Shown: positions 18,331 through 27,316, counted from the stretch's first letter. The stretch is 64,000 nt of DNA from Ferruginibacter sp. (GCA_016786725.1 JAEUVU010000009.1:1-64000); one strand, 5' to 3'. Notes: generated from the sequence alone by a model not told the origin. Translations and numbers: made by a program.

Positions 18331-19434
18331 TTAATTCGTGTTTATAAGAGCAATAAACTCATCAAATAAGTATCTGCTGTCGTGTGGGCCAGGCGTAGCT
18401 TCGGGATGGTATTGCACAGAGAAGGCTTTCTTATTTTTTATGCGGATACCTTCTATACTTTCGTCGTTTAAATTAATATGAGTGATCTCGATGTTGTCAT
18501 TGGCTTTCACCGCTTTTGGGTCAACACCAAAACCGTGGTTCTGCGTGGTAATTTCAGATTTTCCACTGATTATATTTTTCACCGGATGATTTAACCCCCT
18601 GTGGCCATGATGCATTTTAAAAGTAGGGATATCATTTGCCAATGCCAGCAGCTGGTGACCAAGGCAAATACCAAACAAAGGTTTATCTGCCGCTAATATC
18701 TGCTTTACAGTTTTAACAGCATAATCCATCGGGGCAGGATCGCCGGGGCCATTGCTGATAAAATAGCCATGCGGTTGAAACCGCTCCAGTTCTTCGAAAC
18801 TGGTTTTGGCATTATGCACTTTTACGTACGCACCTCTTTCAACCAGGCAATTCAAAATATTTTTTTTGATGCCGAAGTCAAGCACTGCAATACGAAGTTC
18901 GTTTTTTTCATCTCCTAAAAAATAATGTTCTGATGTACTTACTGCTGAAGCCAGCTCCAGCCCATCCATTGATGGCACTTCATTCAATAACCTCTTCAGT
19001 TCTTCAACATCAGTAATTTCAGAGGAGATGATACAGTTCATAGCGCCCTGGGTACGTATATGGGCAACCAATGCACGGGTATCAATACCATCAATAGCTA
19101 CCACACCTTGTGCCTCAAAATAATCCTGCAAAGAAGCGTCTGCCATAAAACGGCTGTACTTATCTTCCAGGTTGCGGCCAATAACGGCTTTTACTTTCAC
19201 GCTGTCACTTTCTACATCCACCGCTTTTACACCATAGTTACCAATATGCACATTATTCATGATCAAAACCTGACCAAAATAACTTGGATCGGTAAAAACT
19301 TCCTGATAACCCGTCATACCGGTATTGAAACATATCTCACCGGTTGCAGTGCCAACTTTACCAAAAGCAGTACCGTTAAAAATAGTTCCGTCGGCTAAAA
19401 TTAAAATGGCGGGGGCAGTTTTTGTTTCAGGCAT
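18331..19434 (-). CDS. carA: Carbamoyl-phosphate synthase small subunit
   Basis: Glutaminase subunit that feeds ammonia to CarB for arginine and pyrimidine synthesis; 367 residues. The N-terminal domain has GMTGYQEVFTDPSYFGQVL. The C-terminal class I amidotransferase has nucleophile Cys in FGICLGHQLLAL and the His-Glu pair in SVQYHPEATPGP. carB is not in the window. It follows rplQ on the same strand but is separated from it by a terminator, so it is probably transcribed on its own. Confidence 0.96.
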   Translation of the reverse strand: MPETKTAPAILILADGTIFNGTAFGKVGTATGEICFNTGMTGYQEVFTDPSYFGQVLIMNNVHIGNYGVKAVDVESDSVKVKAVIGRNLEDKYSRFMADASLQDYFEAQGVVAIDGIDTRALVAHIRTQGAMNCIISSEITDVEELKRLLNEVPSMDGLELASAVSTSEHYFLGDEKNELRIAVLDFGIKKNILNCLVERGAYVKVHNAKTSFEELERFQPHGYFISNGPGDPAPMDYAVKTVKQILAADKPLFGICLGHQLLALANDIPTFKMHHGHRGLNHPVKNIISGKSEITTQNHGFGVDPKAVKANDNIEITHINLNDESIEGIRIKNKKAFSVQYHPEATPGPHDSRYLFDEFIALINTN

Positions 19435-19521
19435 GTATTAGAAAGGTTTTGCAAAGAAACACATTCAGAATCGTTTTGAACAAATAAAATTTTTCACATT
19501 ATTAATTAGTCTGAATTATCA

Positions 19522-19551
19522 TAAAAAAAGCTCCGATATTTTATCGGAGCC
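19522..19551 (-). terminator. Terminator after rplQ
   Basis: GCTCCGATA (19530-19538) pairs with TATCGGAGC (19542-19550) across three bases. Read on the minus strand it runs into a seven-base T-run. It ends the ribosomal operon before carA. Confidence 0.88.
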
Positions 19552-19577
19552 TTATATAAACAGTTGGTTTCACTTGT

Positions 19578-19594
19578 AGTGAGCGTAGTCGAAC
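19578..19594. repeat. GAGCGNAGTCGA-type repeat at the rplQ stop
   Basis: AGTGAGCGTAGTCGAAC touches the rplQ stop codon. Three related copies lie at 36836-36916, the first of which contains the stop codon of a TonB-dependent receptor gene. This is a short interspersed repeat family that lands at gene ends. Confidence 0.55.
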
Positions 19595-20121
19595 TATGCT
19601 TTTTCTTCAGTTGCTGTGTCAGTTGTTTCTTCTACAGCAGTTTCAGTTGTTGCTTCTGTTTCAGCAGTAGCTTTCTTCTTACCACCACCACTTCTACGTG
19701 TTTTCTTAGCTGGTTCAGCAGCAGGAGTAACACCTTTACCGTAGATCTCATTGAAGTCAACTAATTCGATCATGGCTATTTCAGCGTTATCACCGGTTCT
19801 TGCACCTAATTTGATGATACGAGTGTAACCACCAGGACGAGCAGCAATTTTCGGTGCCACTACAGTAAATAATTCTTTAACTGCAGCTTTATCATTCAGG
19901 TAGCTGAACACAATACGGTGATTGTGCATGATCGCTTCTTTACTCGCTGTGTTCTTTGTTTTGGTGATCAATGGCTCGATGTAAGTACGTAAAGCTTTTG
20001 CTTTAGCCAAAGTTGTAGTGATCCTTTTGTTGGTGATCAACTGGCAGCCTAAGTTCATCAAAAGGGCTTTTCTGTGAGAAGCCGTTCTGCTTAAATTGTT
20101 TCTTTTGTTTCCGTGACGCAT
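19594..20121 (-). CDS. rplQ: Large ribosomal subunit protein bL17
   Basis: The first 120 or so residues are standard bL17 ([52 protein letters not shown] end). The remaining tail, about 45 residues, is a basic patch ([12 protein letters not shown]) followed by a Thr/Glu-rich acidic run, making the protein 175 residues against the usual 120-130. Last gene of the operon before the terminator. Confidence 0.95.
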   Translation of the reverse strand: MRHGNKRNNLSRTASHRKALLMNLGCQLITNKRITTTLAKAKALRTYIEPLITKTKNTASKEAIMHNHRIVFSYLNDKAAVKELFTVVAPKIAARPGGYTRIIKLGARTGDNAEIAMIELVDFNEIYGKGVTPAAEPAKKTRRSGGGKKKATAETEATTETAVEETTDTATEEKA

Positions 20122-20181
20122 GACATTTTAATTTTTAAATTCGCTTACACCGTGTCAGGAATTGTAAGCTACTTATGTTTG

Positions 20182-20218
20182 TTAATTCGTGTAATTAGTG
20201 TAATTCGCCTAATTAGTG
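20182..20218. repeat. AATTCGTGTAATTAGTG direct repeats in rpoA-rplQ spacer
   Basis: TTAATTCGTGTAATTAGTG followed by TAATTCGCCTAATTAGTG is two imperfect copies of one word, which recurs at 18272-18322. It occupies the 106-base gap between rpoA and rplQ. Confidence 0.6.
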
Positions 20219-20227
20219 TGATGGGAA

Positions 20228-21223
20228 TTACTCATCATCCAATTTCAGCTTGCTCAAATCCATACCAAAGCTCAAGCCTCTTTCGTGTAATACCTGCTCA
20301 ATTTCGCTCAAAGATTTCTGACCGAAGTTTCTGAACTTCATCAGGTCTTCCTGCTCGTATTGTACCAGTTCGCTCAGAGAGTTGATCTTAGCTGCTTTTA
20401 AGCAATTGAAAGCACGTACTGAAAGATCCAGATCTTCCAATGGTGTTTTCAACACTTTACGCAGTTGTAAAGTTTGTTCATCAACGAGGTCTTCTTTCTT
20501 ATCTTCTTTAGTATCGAAAGTGATGTTCTCGTCGGTGATGATCATCAGGTGCTGGATCAAAATACGGCTTGCTTGTTTCACCGCATCTTCCGGATGAATA
20601 GTACCGTCAGTGATAACTTCCATGATCAGTTTTTCGAAATCCGTACGTTGCTCCACACGGGTATTTTCAATAGCGTATTTTACGTTCTTGATCGGCGTGT
20701 AAATAGCATCAACCGGAATGTAACCGAAATGAGAATTCTTTTCTTTATTCTCTTCTGCAGGCACATAACCACGGCCTTTACCGATAGTGATTTCGATATC
20801 TAATTTAGCGCTGTTGTCCATGGTGCAGATCAACAGTTCAGGATTCATGATCTCGAATGTAGGCGAAGCCTCACCGATCATACCTGCGTTAAATTCAGTT
20901 TTGTTTTTGATAGAAAGCGTAACTTTTTCAACACTCACTTCATGCTCAACTTTCTTCTTAATGCGAACCTGTTTCAGGTTCAGGATTATTTCAGTAACGT
21001 CTTCAGTAATACCTTTTAAAGTAGCAAACTCATGGTCGGCACCGGCAATGTTGATACCGATAATAGCATAACCTTCCAAAGAATTCAATAACACCCTGCG
21101 AAGAGAGTTACCAATAGTTACACCGTAACCTGGTTCAAGCGGACGGAATTCGAAAATAGCTTCAAATTCAGTTGCTTTCTGAAGAACGATCTTATCTGGC
21201 TTAACAAAATTTAAAATTCCCAT
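20228..21223 (-). CDS. rpoA: RNA polymerase alpha subunit
   Basis: 331 residues. The N-terminal dimerisation domain has RPLEPGYGVTIGNSLRRVLLNSLEG. The C-terminal domain (from about residue 250) has DLDLSVRAFNCLKAAKI and KFRNFGQKSLSEIEQVL, which bind UP elements and activators. It lies between rpsD and rplQ as in most bacteria. Confidence 0.98.
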   Translation of the reverse strand: MGILNFVKPDKIVLQKATEFEAIFEFRPLEPGYGVTIGNSLRRVLLNSLEGYAIIGINIAGADHEFATLKGITEDVTEIILNLKQVRIKKKVEHEVSVEKVTLSIKNKTEFNAGMIGEASPTFEIMNPELLICTMDNSAKLDIEITIGKGRGYVPAEENKEKNSHFGYIPVDAIYTPIKNVKYAIENTRVEQRTDFEKLIMEVITDGTIHPEDAVKQASRILIQHLMIITDENITFDTKEDKKEDLVDEQTLQLRKVLKTPLEDLDLSVRAFNCLKAAKINSLSELVQYEQEDLMKFRNFGQKSLSEIEQVLHERGLSFGMDLSKLKLDDE

Positions 21224-21266
21224 ATTAAATTTTTAATTTTTAATGTTTGATGAAAAGTAAAAAGGC

Positions 21267-21288
21267 AAAATTCAAAATTTTGAATTTT
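21267..21288. repeat. 22-bp perfect palindrome in rpsD-rpoA spacer
   Basis: AAAATTCAAAA is followed directly by its complement TTTTGAATTTT, with a further copy of TTTTGAATTTTTAC next to the rpsD stop. It belongs to the same word family as the hairpins at 22577-22623 and 30700-30751. Confidence 0.65.
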
Positions 21289-21301
21289 CAGTTTTGAATT
21301 T

Positions 21302-21907
21302 TTACTTAGAATACAATTCCACGATCAGTTGCTCCTTGATATTTTCAGGAACACTTTCTCTCTCAGGATAAGTGATAAAAGTACCCTGAGAAGCAGTTTC
21401 GTTCCACTCTAACCAGTTGAATTTGGCGTTCTTTCCACGTAAGTTGCCAGTGATATTTCCGTTAGCAGCGCTTTTGTTTTTAAGACCGATCACGTCACCA
21501 GCAGTGCAGCTGTAAGAAGGTATATTAACCACTTCACCATTAACAGTGATGTGTTTGTGAGATACCATCTGGCGTGCAGCCTGGCGGCTTGGTGCAATAC
21601 CTAAACGAAAAACCGTGTTGTCTAAACGGGCTTCTAATAATTTGATCAGGTTTTCACCGGTAACACCTTTACGGCGTGCAGCTTCATCAAATGTTTTGCG
21701 GAATTGCTTTTCAAGCAAACCGTAAGTGTATTTTGCTTTTTGCTTTTCTCTTAATTGCAAAGCATATTCACCTAAAGTTTTGCGTTTGCGGTTAGCACCA
21801 TGCATACCCGGAGGGTTGCTGTTCTTGGTTAACCATTTGCCATTACCTGTAATGGGTTCTCCGAAGATCCTGGAGATTTTTGTTTTGGGGCCTGTGTAAC
21901 GTGCCAT
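21302..21907 (-). CDS. rpsD: Small ribosomal subunit protein uS4
   Basis: 201 residues: MARYTGPKTKISRIFGEP, an N-terminal region without the zinc cysteines, and an S4 RNA-binding domain with LEARLDNTVFRLGIAPSRQAARQMVSHKHITVNG. It binds 16S rRNA early in assembly, and in other bacteria uS4 represses its own operon. Confidence 0.98.
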   Translation of the reverse strand: MARYTGPKTKISRIFGEPITGNGKWLTKNSNPPGMHGANRKRKTLGEYALQLREKQKAKYTYGLLEKQFRKTFDEAARRKGVTGENLIKLLEARLDNTVFRLGIAPSRQAARQMVSHKHITVNGEVVNIPSYSCTAGDVIGLKNKSAANGNITGNLRGKNAKFNWLEWNETASQGTFITYPERESVPENIKEQLIVELYSK

Positions 21908-21997
21908 GTTTATTATTGTATTCCGCTTTTTTGTGATGATGCTTTGATCGGTAAAAACGGTAAAAATGAATCAAGCACCCTTATTAAATATAGTCCA

Positions 21998-22046
21998 CAG
22001 TTAGCAGTGGGCAGTTTGGAAACTGCGAACTGGCAACTGCCAACTG
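21998..22046 (-). repeat. Hairpin at the end of rpsK
   Basis: CAGTTAGCAGTGGGCAGTT (21998-22016) pairs with AACTGGCAACTGCCAACTG (22028-22046) at 16 of 19 positions across an 11-base loop. It begins two bases after the rpsK stop in the direction of transcription. The gap to rpsD is 141 bases. Confidence 0.65.
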
Positions 22047-22048
22047 AA

Positions 22049-22450
22049 TTATACTCTTCTCTTCTTAGGAGGGCGGCAACCATTATGTGGTAACGGTGTA
22101 ACGTCTTTAATCATATTGATCTCTATACCATTTTGAGATAAAGAACGGATAGCCCCTTCACGGCCTGATCCTGGTCCTTTTACAAACACATCCACTCTTT
22201 TTAAACCAGCGTCCAAAGCAGTTTTGGCTGCATCTGCTGCTGCCATCTGGGCTGCATATGGTGTGTTCTTTTTAGAACCACGAAAGCCCATTTTACCGGC
22301 ACTGCTCCAGCTGATAACCTGGCCCTGCTTGTTGGTTAAACTGATGATGATGTTGTTGAAACTTGCAGTAATGTGAGCATCTCCGTAGCTGTCAACTTTT
22401 ACCACTCTTTTTTTTGCAGCTGCTTTTGCGCCGCCTTGTGCTTTTGCCAT
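22049..22450 (-). CDS. rpsK: Small ribosomal subunit protein uS11
   Basis: 133 residues with a basic, Ala-rich N-terminus and uS11 blocks: [31 protein letters not shown] [17 protein letters not shown], and the C-terminal [18 protein letters not shown]. Part of the platform of the small subunit. Confidence 0.98.
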   Translation of the reverse strand: MAKAQGGAKAAAKKRVVKVDSYGDAHITASFNNIIISLTNKQGQVISWSSAGKMGFRGSKKNTPYAAQMAAADAAKTALDAGLKRVDVFVKGPGSGREGAIRSLSQNGIEINMIKDVTPLPHNGCRPPKKRRV

Positions 22451-22576
22451 AATTTAATTCTGTAGGTAATCTTTTAATAAATAGATTCCGTTTGCCGGAA
22501 CTGAACCAACCCTCCTGCCCGGCTTTTGGCTATCCGTAATTGGTTCAAAATTATAAGCCGTACTATTATTAAATCA

Positions 22577-22623
22577 AAAGTAAAAATTCAAAACTTAAAA
22601 TGCAGGTTTTGAATTTTTACTTT
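22577..22623 (-). repeat. 18-bp perfect hairpin at the end of rpsM
   Basis: AAAGTAAAAATTCAAAAC (22577-22594) is the exact complement of GTTTTGAATTTTTACTTT (22606-22623), loop 11 bases, starting seven bases after the rpsM stop. No strong T-run follows, so it may attenuate or protect the transcript rather than end it. The rest of the 180-base gap has an 8-bp inverted pair TGAACCAA/TTGGTTCA. Confidence 0.75.
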
Positions 22624-22630
22624 TTACTTA

Positions 22631-23011
22631 TTATTTAGTTACTTTCTTTTTACCTGCAACTGTCTTACGTTTTCCTTTACGCTGGCGGCTGTTGGTACGT
22701 GTACGCTGGCCACGAACCGGTAAACCTTTACGGTGACGTAAACCACGGTAACAAGCGATATCAAGCAAACGCTTAATGTTCATCTGGGTTTCACTACGCA
22801 AAGCACCTTCAGTTTTAAACTCGTTGTTGATCACGTTACGGATAGCAGTTTGCTCATCATCGTTCCACTCGTTCACTTTTTTGCTGTGATCAATATTACC
22901 TGCCTTGTCTAAAATATAACGTGCAGTTGAACGGCCAATACCGTAAATGTAAGTAAGGCCAACTTCGCCTCTTTTGTTTTTTGGTAAATCTATACCGGCA
23001 ATACGAGCCAT
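22631..23011 (-). CDS. rpsM: Small ribosomal subunit protein uS13
   Basis: 126 residues: [20 protein letters not shown], the helix-two-turn-helix region, and [20 protein letters not shown] with a basic tail. It contacts tRNA and the 50S subunit. It follows rpmJ by 36 bases. Confidence 0.98.
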   Translation of the reverse strand: MARIAGIDLPKNKRGEVGLTYIYGIGRSTARYILDKAGNIDHSKKVNEWNDDEQTAIRNVINNEFKTEGALRSETQMNIKRLLDIACYRGLRHRKGLPVRGQRTRTNSRQRKGKRKTVAGKKKVTK

Positions 23012-23047
23012 AATATGAATTAAAAATTAAAAATTAAAAATTGAGAA

Positions 23048-23164
23048 TTATCCTTGTTTCTGCTTAAAACGAGGATTCTTTTTGTTGATCACATACAGCC
23101 TGCCTTTTCTTCTAACGATTTTGCAATCTGCACTGCGCTTTTTAATTGAAGCTCTAACCTTCAT
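23048..23164 (-). CDS. rpmJ: Large ribosomal subunit protein bL36
   Basis: A 38-residue protein starting [20 protein letters not shown] and ending NPRFKQKQG. Of the usual C-C-C-H zinc ligands only the Cys at 14 remains; Ser, Asn and Phe occupy the others, so this is the zinc-free form. Its place between infA and rpsM is the standard order. Confidence 0.96.
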   Translation of the reverse strand: MKVRASIKKRSADCKIVRRKGRLYVINKKNPRFKQKQG

Positions 23165-23201
23165 GGTTCTTGTTTTTATTATAATTACTAAATGTTTATT
23201 C

Positions 23202-23420
23202 TTACTTGTAGCGGAAAATGATCCTGCCCCTTGTTAAATCATATGGGCTCATTTCCACCCCAACTTTATCACCAGGTAAAATACGGATGTAGTGCATCCT
23301 CATTTTTCCGGAAATAGTGGCTAAAATTTCGTGGTCATTCTCCAGTTTTACCTTAAACATAGCATTGCTCAACGCTTCAATTATCACCCCGTCTTGCTTA
23401 ATAAGTGCCTGTTTAGCCAT
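23202..23420 (-). CDS. infA: Translation initiation factor IF-1
   Basis: 72 residues forming one S1/OB domain: [52 protein letters not shown]. It binds the A site of the 30S subunit during initiation. It is the first gene of the block. secY and map, which usually precede it, are not seen, and a promoter lies directly upstream. Confidence 0.98.
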   Translation of the reverse strand: MAKQALIKQDGVIIEALSNAMFKVKLENDHEILATISGKMRMHYIRILPGDKVGVEMSPYDLTRGRIIFRYK

Positions 23421-23433
23421 AATTTTTGGAGCG

Positions 23434-23467
23434 CAAAGATAGGAGTTATTATTTAATTATTGGCAAA
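23434..23467 (-). promoter_or_regulatory. Promoter of the infA ribosomal operon
   Basis: On the minus strand a TTTG-type -33 (complement at 23464-23467) is followed after 22 bases by TATCTTTG (complement at 23434-23441), 13 bases before the infA ATG. The leader would be very short. Confidence 0.65.
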
Positions 23468-23630
23468 AAAGGAATTGAATTACCAACAAATAGCAGGTTT
23501 TTCCACAAAAAAAGTGCTATTGTGGAGTTTATTAAGGATTTCGGGGGCAAAACCGGGAATTATCAGATATCCAGATGCCAAAATATTAAAATTGCGAACC
23601 CGGCATTTTTGAATCATTTACAGCATATTA

Positions 23631-23671
23631 TACAAAAAGGCTTCAGGTATAGTGCCTGAAGCCTTTTTGTA
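23631..23671 (-). terminator. Strong hairpin terminator
   Basis: TACAAAAAGGCTTCAGG (23631-23647) pairs perfectly with CCTGAAGCCTTTTTGTA (23655-23671) over a seven-base loop, with A and T runs in the arms so it can work on both strands. It lies 15 bases after the stop of the minus-strand gene at 23687. The 165 bases between it and the infA promoter hold no recognisable gene. Confidence 0.9.
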
Positions 23672-23686
23672 TGTTCTTTTTCTTAC

Positions 23687-24094
23687 TCAATCGAAAGATT
23701 CATCATTTAAATGAACCTTGGTCATTTCGTAAAAATGATTTTGAAGCTGGTGCAGGGCAATCGGCTGCATGATTTTACGGTGTTCATCCCGGTACCAAAT
23801 CTCAAATTTTGAAAAATCTCCTTTTGCAGGCAGCATCATGCGGAAAGCCCCTTTCATATATTTAACCGTGCCATCCTCATTTTCCTGCTTATGAAATTTC
23901 AGCTTTTCCAGTTGTTCATCATCCAGTGTTATTGCAGATAATTGATTGGTTTCGTACCAGAATTCCTGAGCGCCTGTATCCACACAAACCTGTTTTTCAT
24001 TACCATTCAGGTTGGTAACTTCCCCCTGCTTTTTATCGCCGTCGTTATCAGCTATTAAATAATCGCCTACTTTAATTTCATGAAATTGTATCAT
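23687..24094 (-). CDS. Conserved hypothetical protein, small beta-rich
   Basis: A 135-residue soluble protein without signal peptide. The N-terminal 65 residues (FHEIKVGDYLIADNDGDKK, GEVTNLNGNEKQVCVDTG) look like a KOW/SH3-type beta barrel. The C-terminal part (WYRDEHRKIMQPIALHQLQN) is helical. I do not recognise the family. It has its own terminator, and the same-strand gene upstream is 61 bases away. Confidence 0.7.
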   Translation of the reverse strand: MIQFHEIKVGDYLIADNDGDKKQGEVTNLNGNEKQVCVDTGAQEFWYETNQLSAITLDDEQLEKLKFHKQENEDGTVKYMKGAFRMMLPAKGDFSKFEIWYRDEHRKIMQPIALHQLQNHFYEMTKVHLNDESFD

Positions 24095-24155
24095 ACAGCT
24101 TTAGGTTTTTGTGCTTTAAATATAAGACAGATTTTGAAATAAAAAACAGCCAGGC

Positions 24156-24647
24156 TTAAATAGTGCAATTTATTAATGGCATATTATCGCCCAGGCTTGA
24201 TGTAGTTAAAATAAGTCCTACATCCTTTGCATAATACCACTGGTATTTTGTACCGGCATTAATGATATTTCCATTTACAATAAAACTCATCATGCCTTCC
24301 ATTTCCATCACATCGCTGTAAGATTTACCCTCAACCTCCTTTGTGCCGCCGGTTGATATGATCTTCACATTTAAAACACTGTCAATTGTATTTGCCTTGT
24401 ATTTTATTTCCCAGGCATCGCCGGCAGCGGCATCTTCTTTTAAAAAGGGTTGCATATTACCGGCTTCGTAACTATCGGTATAAAATGTATTTCCGTCTTT
24501 TTTAACCTGGGTAAGATTAGGTGTAAGGCTATTGGACATACTGAATACACCACCAGATTCTGATTCTACCTTATTAGTAAAAGTGCTGCCGTCGTTGTTT
24601 TTGTAAGTCCAGCTATTGCCGGCTTTTAGGGGATAATAGGTTGACAT
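24156..24647 (-). CDS. Hypothetical protein with lipoprotein-like fold
   Basis: 163 residues beginning MSTYYPLKAGNSWTYKNNDG, a pattern (PLKxGNxWTY) common in Bacteroidota proteins of unknown function. It is beta-rich and has no signal peptide at this start. It ends with YQWYYAKDVGLILTTSS. No enzymatic motif is visible. Confidence 0.7.
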   Translation of the reverse strand: MSTYYPLKAGNSWTYKNNDGSTFTNKVESESGGVFSMSNSLTPNLTQVKKDGNTFYTDSYEAGNMQPFLKEDAAAGDAWEIKYKANTIDSVLNVKIISTGGTKEVEGKSYSDVMEMEGMMSFIVNGNIINAGTKYQWYYAKDVGLILTTSSLGDNMPLINCTI

Positions 24648-24697
24648 TTGTTTATGGTTTTATTTTGAGCAATCTTAAATATAAAATATGAAATCTG

Positions 24698-25855
24698 TTA
24701 CTCAGCCCAACTCATCACATACCCCTCATTCTCTATTTCCAATGCCTCAACGGTTAACTGCAGGGGGCGAAAAGTATCTACCATTACAGCCAGTTCACCT
24801 GTTTCTTTTGCACCGATGCTTTTTTCAACCGCACCGGGATGTGGGCCGTGTGGTATCCCTGCGGGATGCAGCGTGATCATCCCTTTTGTTACATGCTTCC
24901 GGCTCATAAACTCGCCTTCAACATAATATAATACTTCATCACTATCTATGTTACTGTGATTATAAGGTGCAGGTATTGCATCCGGGTGATAATCATATAA
25001 TCTTGGCACAAAAGAACAAACTACAAAAGCATTGGTTTCAAATGTTTGGTGCACAGGCGGCGGTTGATGTACCCTGCCTGTTATGGGTTCAAAATCGTGG
25101 ATGGAAAAGATATAAGGATAGCAACAGCCGTCCCAGCCCACCACATCAAAGGGATGTGTGCCGTAATGAAGCCCGTATAGTATTCCTTTCTTTTTTGTTT
25201 TAATGAGGAAGTCGCCTTTTTCATCAATCGTTTGCAGGTTTTGCGGAGTACGGATATCTCTTTCGCAAAACGGTGCATGCTCCATTAACTGTCCGTATTT
25301 GCTCATATATCGTTTTGGAAAACGCAGCGGTGTAAAAGATTCAACAATAAAAAGGCGGTTCTTCTCATCATTGAATTCAACTTGATAAATAGTTCCCCTT
25401 GGCAACACAATATAATCTCCATAGCTGAATGGCAACTCTCCATATTGAGTCTTGACGGTACCTGTTCCTTCATGCACAAAAATCATTTCATCAGCATCGG
25501 CATTTTTATAAAAATAATCTGTCATGCTTTTTTGCGGCGCAGCAAGCACAATATGGCAATCGCTGTTTACGAGAACAGCTTTACGGCTTTGCAGGTAATC
25601 AGCTTCGGGCTTTACTTTAAAGCCTTCAAAGCTACGGTGCTTCAGCATTTTCTCTTCAGCAACCTTTGGTGAAACGTCAATGGGGTCATCTGTTTTAGTG
25701 ATCATGGTTGGCGCATAACAATGGTAGAGCAAAGCATAATCGTCCGAAAATCCTTCGGTAGAAAACAATTGCTCAGCATACAGGTTGCCATCGGGCTTAC
25801 GAAATTGTGTATGGCGCTTGTGTGGAATCTTTCCAAGTGTATAATAATGAGACAT
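24698..25855 (-). CDS. hmgA: Homogentisate 1,2-dioxygenase
   Basis: Opens the aromatic ring of homogentisate in tyrosine degradation; Fe(II) cupin enzyme. Family blocks include PRGTIYQVEF, DVVGWDGCCYPYIFSIHDFEP, PPPVHQTFETNAFVVCSFVPR and TLHPAGIPHGPHPG, the last two holding metal-ligand His/Glu residues. I chose the start giving MSHYYTLGK (386 residues). A longer frame to 25927 reads through the GGATAATT repeat and is unlikely. Fumarylacetoacetase and other pathway genes are not adjacent. Confidence 0.92.
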   Translation of the reverse strand: MSHYYTLGKIPHKRHTQFRKPDGNLYAEQLFSTEGFSDDYALLYHCYAPTMITKTDDPIDVSPKVAEEKMLKHRSFEGFKVKPEADYLQSRKAVLVNSDCHIVLAAPQKSMTDYFYKNADADEMIFVHEGTGTVKTQYGELPFSYGDYIVLPRGTIYQVEFNDEKNRLFIVESFTPLRFPKRYMSKYGQLMEHAPFCERDIRTPQNLQTIDEKGDFLIKTKKKGILYGLHYGTHPFDVVGWDGCCYPYIFSIHDFEPITGRVHQPPPVHQTFETNAFVVCSFVPRLYDYHPDAIPAPYNHSNIDSDEVLYYVEGEFMSRKHVTKGMITLHPAGIPHGPHPGAVEKSIGAKETGELAVMVDTFRPLQLTVEALEIENEGYVMSWAE

Positions 25856-25858
25856 ATT

Positions 25859-25913
25859 AATGGATAATTTTAAAATGGATAATTGATTAATTAAGAATCG
25901 CAAATTATCCATT
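25859..25913. repeat. GGATAATT-family inverted repeat upstream of hmgA
   Basis: AATGGATAATTT (25859-25870) and AAATTATCCATT (25902-25913) are exact complements. A further AATGGATAATTGATTAATTA copy lies between them. The same words occur at 13269-13423. The repeat begins three bases before the chosen hmgA start. Confidence 0.65.
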
Positions 25914-26062
25914 GACGCATAACTCAAGCGAAGCCAGCAGGAAAATATACTTCCAGCTACGCTTATCTATAAAATATGTAAAGTTGCGGTGAAAAGGCAT
26001 AATCTGATTTTTGGATTTCAGATATTTGATTTTAGATTGTGTATCAAATTTAAGCATAATTA

Positions 26063-26560
26063 ATGACAAGGATCGGGCTAATATCAGACACCCACAATTA
26101 CCTGGACGAAAGCATTTTTGAACATTTTAAAGATTGTGACGAGGTTTGGCATGCAGGTGATTTTGGAAGTATGGCTCTGGCACTTGGCCTGACGTCCCAT
26201 CTGCCAATTATAAGAGGAGTTTATGGCAATATTGATGGCAACGACATCCGTAAGGAATTTCCAGAACAACTTGTTTTTATGTGTGAAGGTGTGAAAGTGA
26301 TGATGCGGCATATTGGCGGCTATCCCCCAAAATACAATCCCGAAACAAAAAAAGAAATCCTCATTTATAAACCTCGGCTCTTCATCAGCGGCCATTCTCA
26401 TATTTTAAAGATCATGTATGATGATAAACTGAATTGCCTGCACATGAACCCCGGTGCCGCCGGTAAACAAGGCTGGCATAAGGTGAGAACCATTATCCGG
26501 TTTGTTATTGATGGAAAAGAAATGAAGGATTGTGAAGTGATAGAACTTGGAAAAAGATAA
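26063..26560 (+). CDS. YfcE/MJ0936-type metallophosphoesterase
   Basis: 165 residues with the calcineurin-like metal motifs: GLISDTHNYL, VWHAGDFGS, GVYGNIDGND and ISGHSHI. Relatives are broad phosphodiesterases with Mn2+ or Ni2+. Soluble. It is followed 21 bases later by the UPF0173 hydrolase and probably cotranscribed. Confidence 0.92.
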   Translation: MTRIGLISDTHNYLDESIFEHFKDCDEVWHAGDFGSMALALGLTSHLPIIRGVYGNIDGNDIRKEFPEQLVFMCEGVKVMMRHIGGYPPKYNPETKKEILIYKPRLFISGHSHILKIMYDDKLNCLHMNPGAAGKQGWHKVRTIIRFVIDGKEMKDCEVIELGKR

Positions 26561-26581
26561 ATTGCGAAAAACATATCCGAT

Positions 26582-27316
26582 ATGGCTAATACAAAAATTC
26601 AATTTCTGGGACATGCCACTTTTAAAGTAACAACTCCCGAAAACAGGGTCATTATTGTTGATCCATGGCTGAGCGCCAATGAATTTATGCCGGCGCATCT
26701 CAAAAAATTTGATGATACCGGTCTTTTCCTCGTTACACACGGGCATGATGATCATTTTGACCTGGAAGTGCTTGAGATTTTAAAAAACGGCAAAACAAAG
26801 ATCATTGCCAACCCGATGCTACGCTGGTTCCTTATCGAAAATAATTGTCCGCAGGATTGTATTGAACCAATGAACCTGGGGGGAACAATTTTTTTAACAG
26901 AAATGAATGTGAGTGTAACAATGGTAAACGGCTTTCATATTTCACACATCAATATAACAGACAGACAGGCCAGGTTTTCGCACATGAATGTGGGATTTAT
27001 CCTGCATTTGTCTGATGGTGCAAAAATTTATTTTGCAGGTGATACTTCTGTTTTCAGTGACATGAAGCTTATCGGCGAAATCTACAAACCAACCATTGCT
27101 GCCTTACCCATTGGCGACCGGTATACCATGGGGCCTTTGGAAGCTTCTTATGCAATAAAGTTGCTGAATGTAAAACAGGTGATACCTTTTCATTACGGTA
27201 CTTATGCCCAGCTAACCGGCACTCCACAAGAATTAATTGAACTTACAAAAAATGTAGAAGGGCTGCAGATTCATATTTTAGAATCTGGAGAAGAATTTGA
27301 TACGGCTGCGATTTGA
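26582..27316 (+). CDS. UPF0173 metal-dependent hydrolase
   Basis: 244 residues of the metallo-beta-lactamase fold, UlaG/UPF0173 type. It has FLGHATFKV at the start, the metal motif THGHDDHFD, FAGDTSVFSDM and PFHYGTYAQLTGTP. The substrate is unknown. The residues needed for two-metal binding appear intact. Confidence 0.9.
   Translation: MANTKIQFLGHATFKVTTPENRVIIVDPWLSANEFMPAHLKKFDDTGLFLVTHGHDDHFDLEVLEILKNGKTKIIANPMLRWFLIENNCPQDCIEPMNLGGTIFLTEMNVSVTMVNGFHISHINITDRQARFSHMNVGFILHLSDGAKIYFAGDTSVFSDMKLIGEIYKPTIAALPIGDRYTMGPLEASYAIKLLNVKQVIPFHYGTYAQLTGTPQELIELTKNVEGLQIHILESGEEFDTAAI

Noticed and set aside
23426..23659. Plus-strand 77-residue frame between infA and the terminator at 23631
   Set aside because: It starts at a TTG next to the infA promoter, ends inside the terminator hairpin, and has no recognisable domain. 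Chance openness is more likely.
25856..25927. Longer N-terminus for homogentisate dioxygenase
   Set aside because: The extra 24 residues are encoded by the GGATAATT repeat, and the internal MSHYYTLGK start matches the family.
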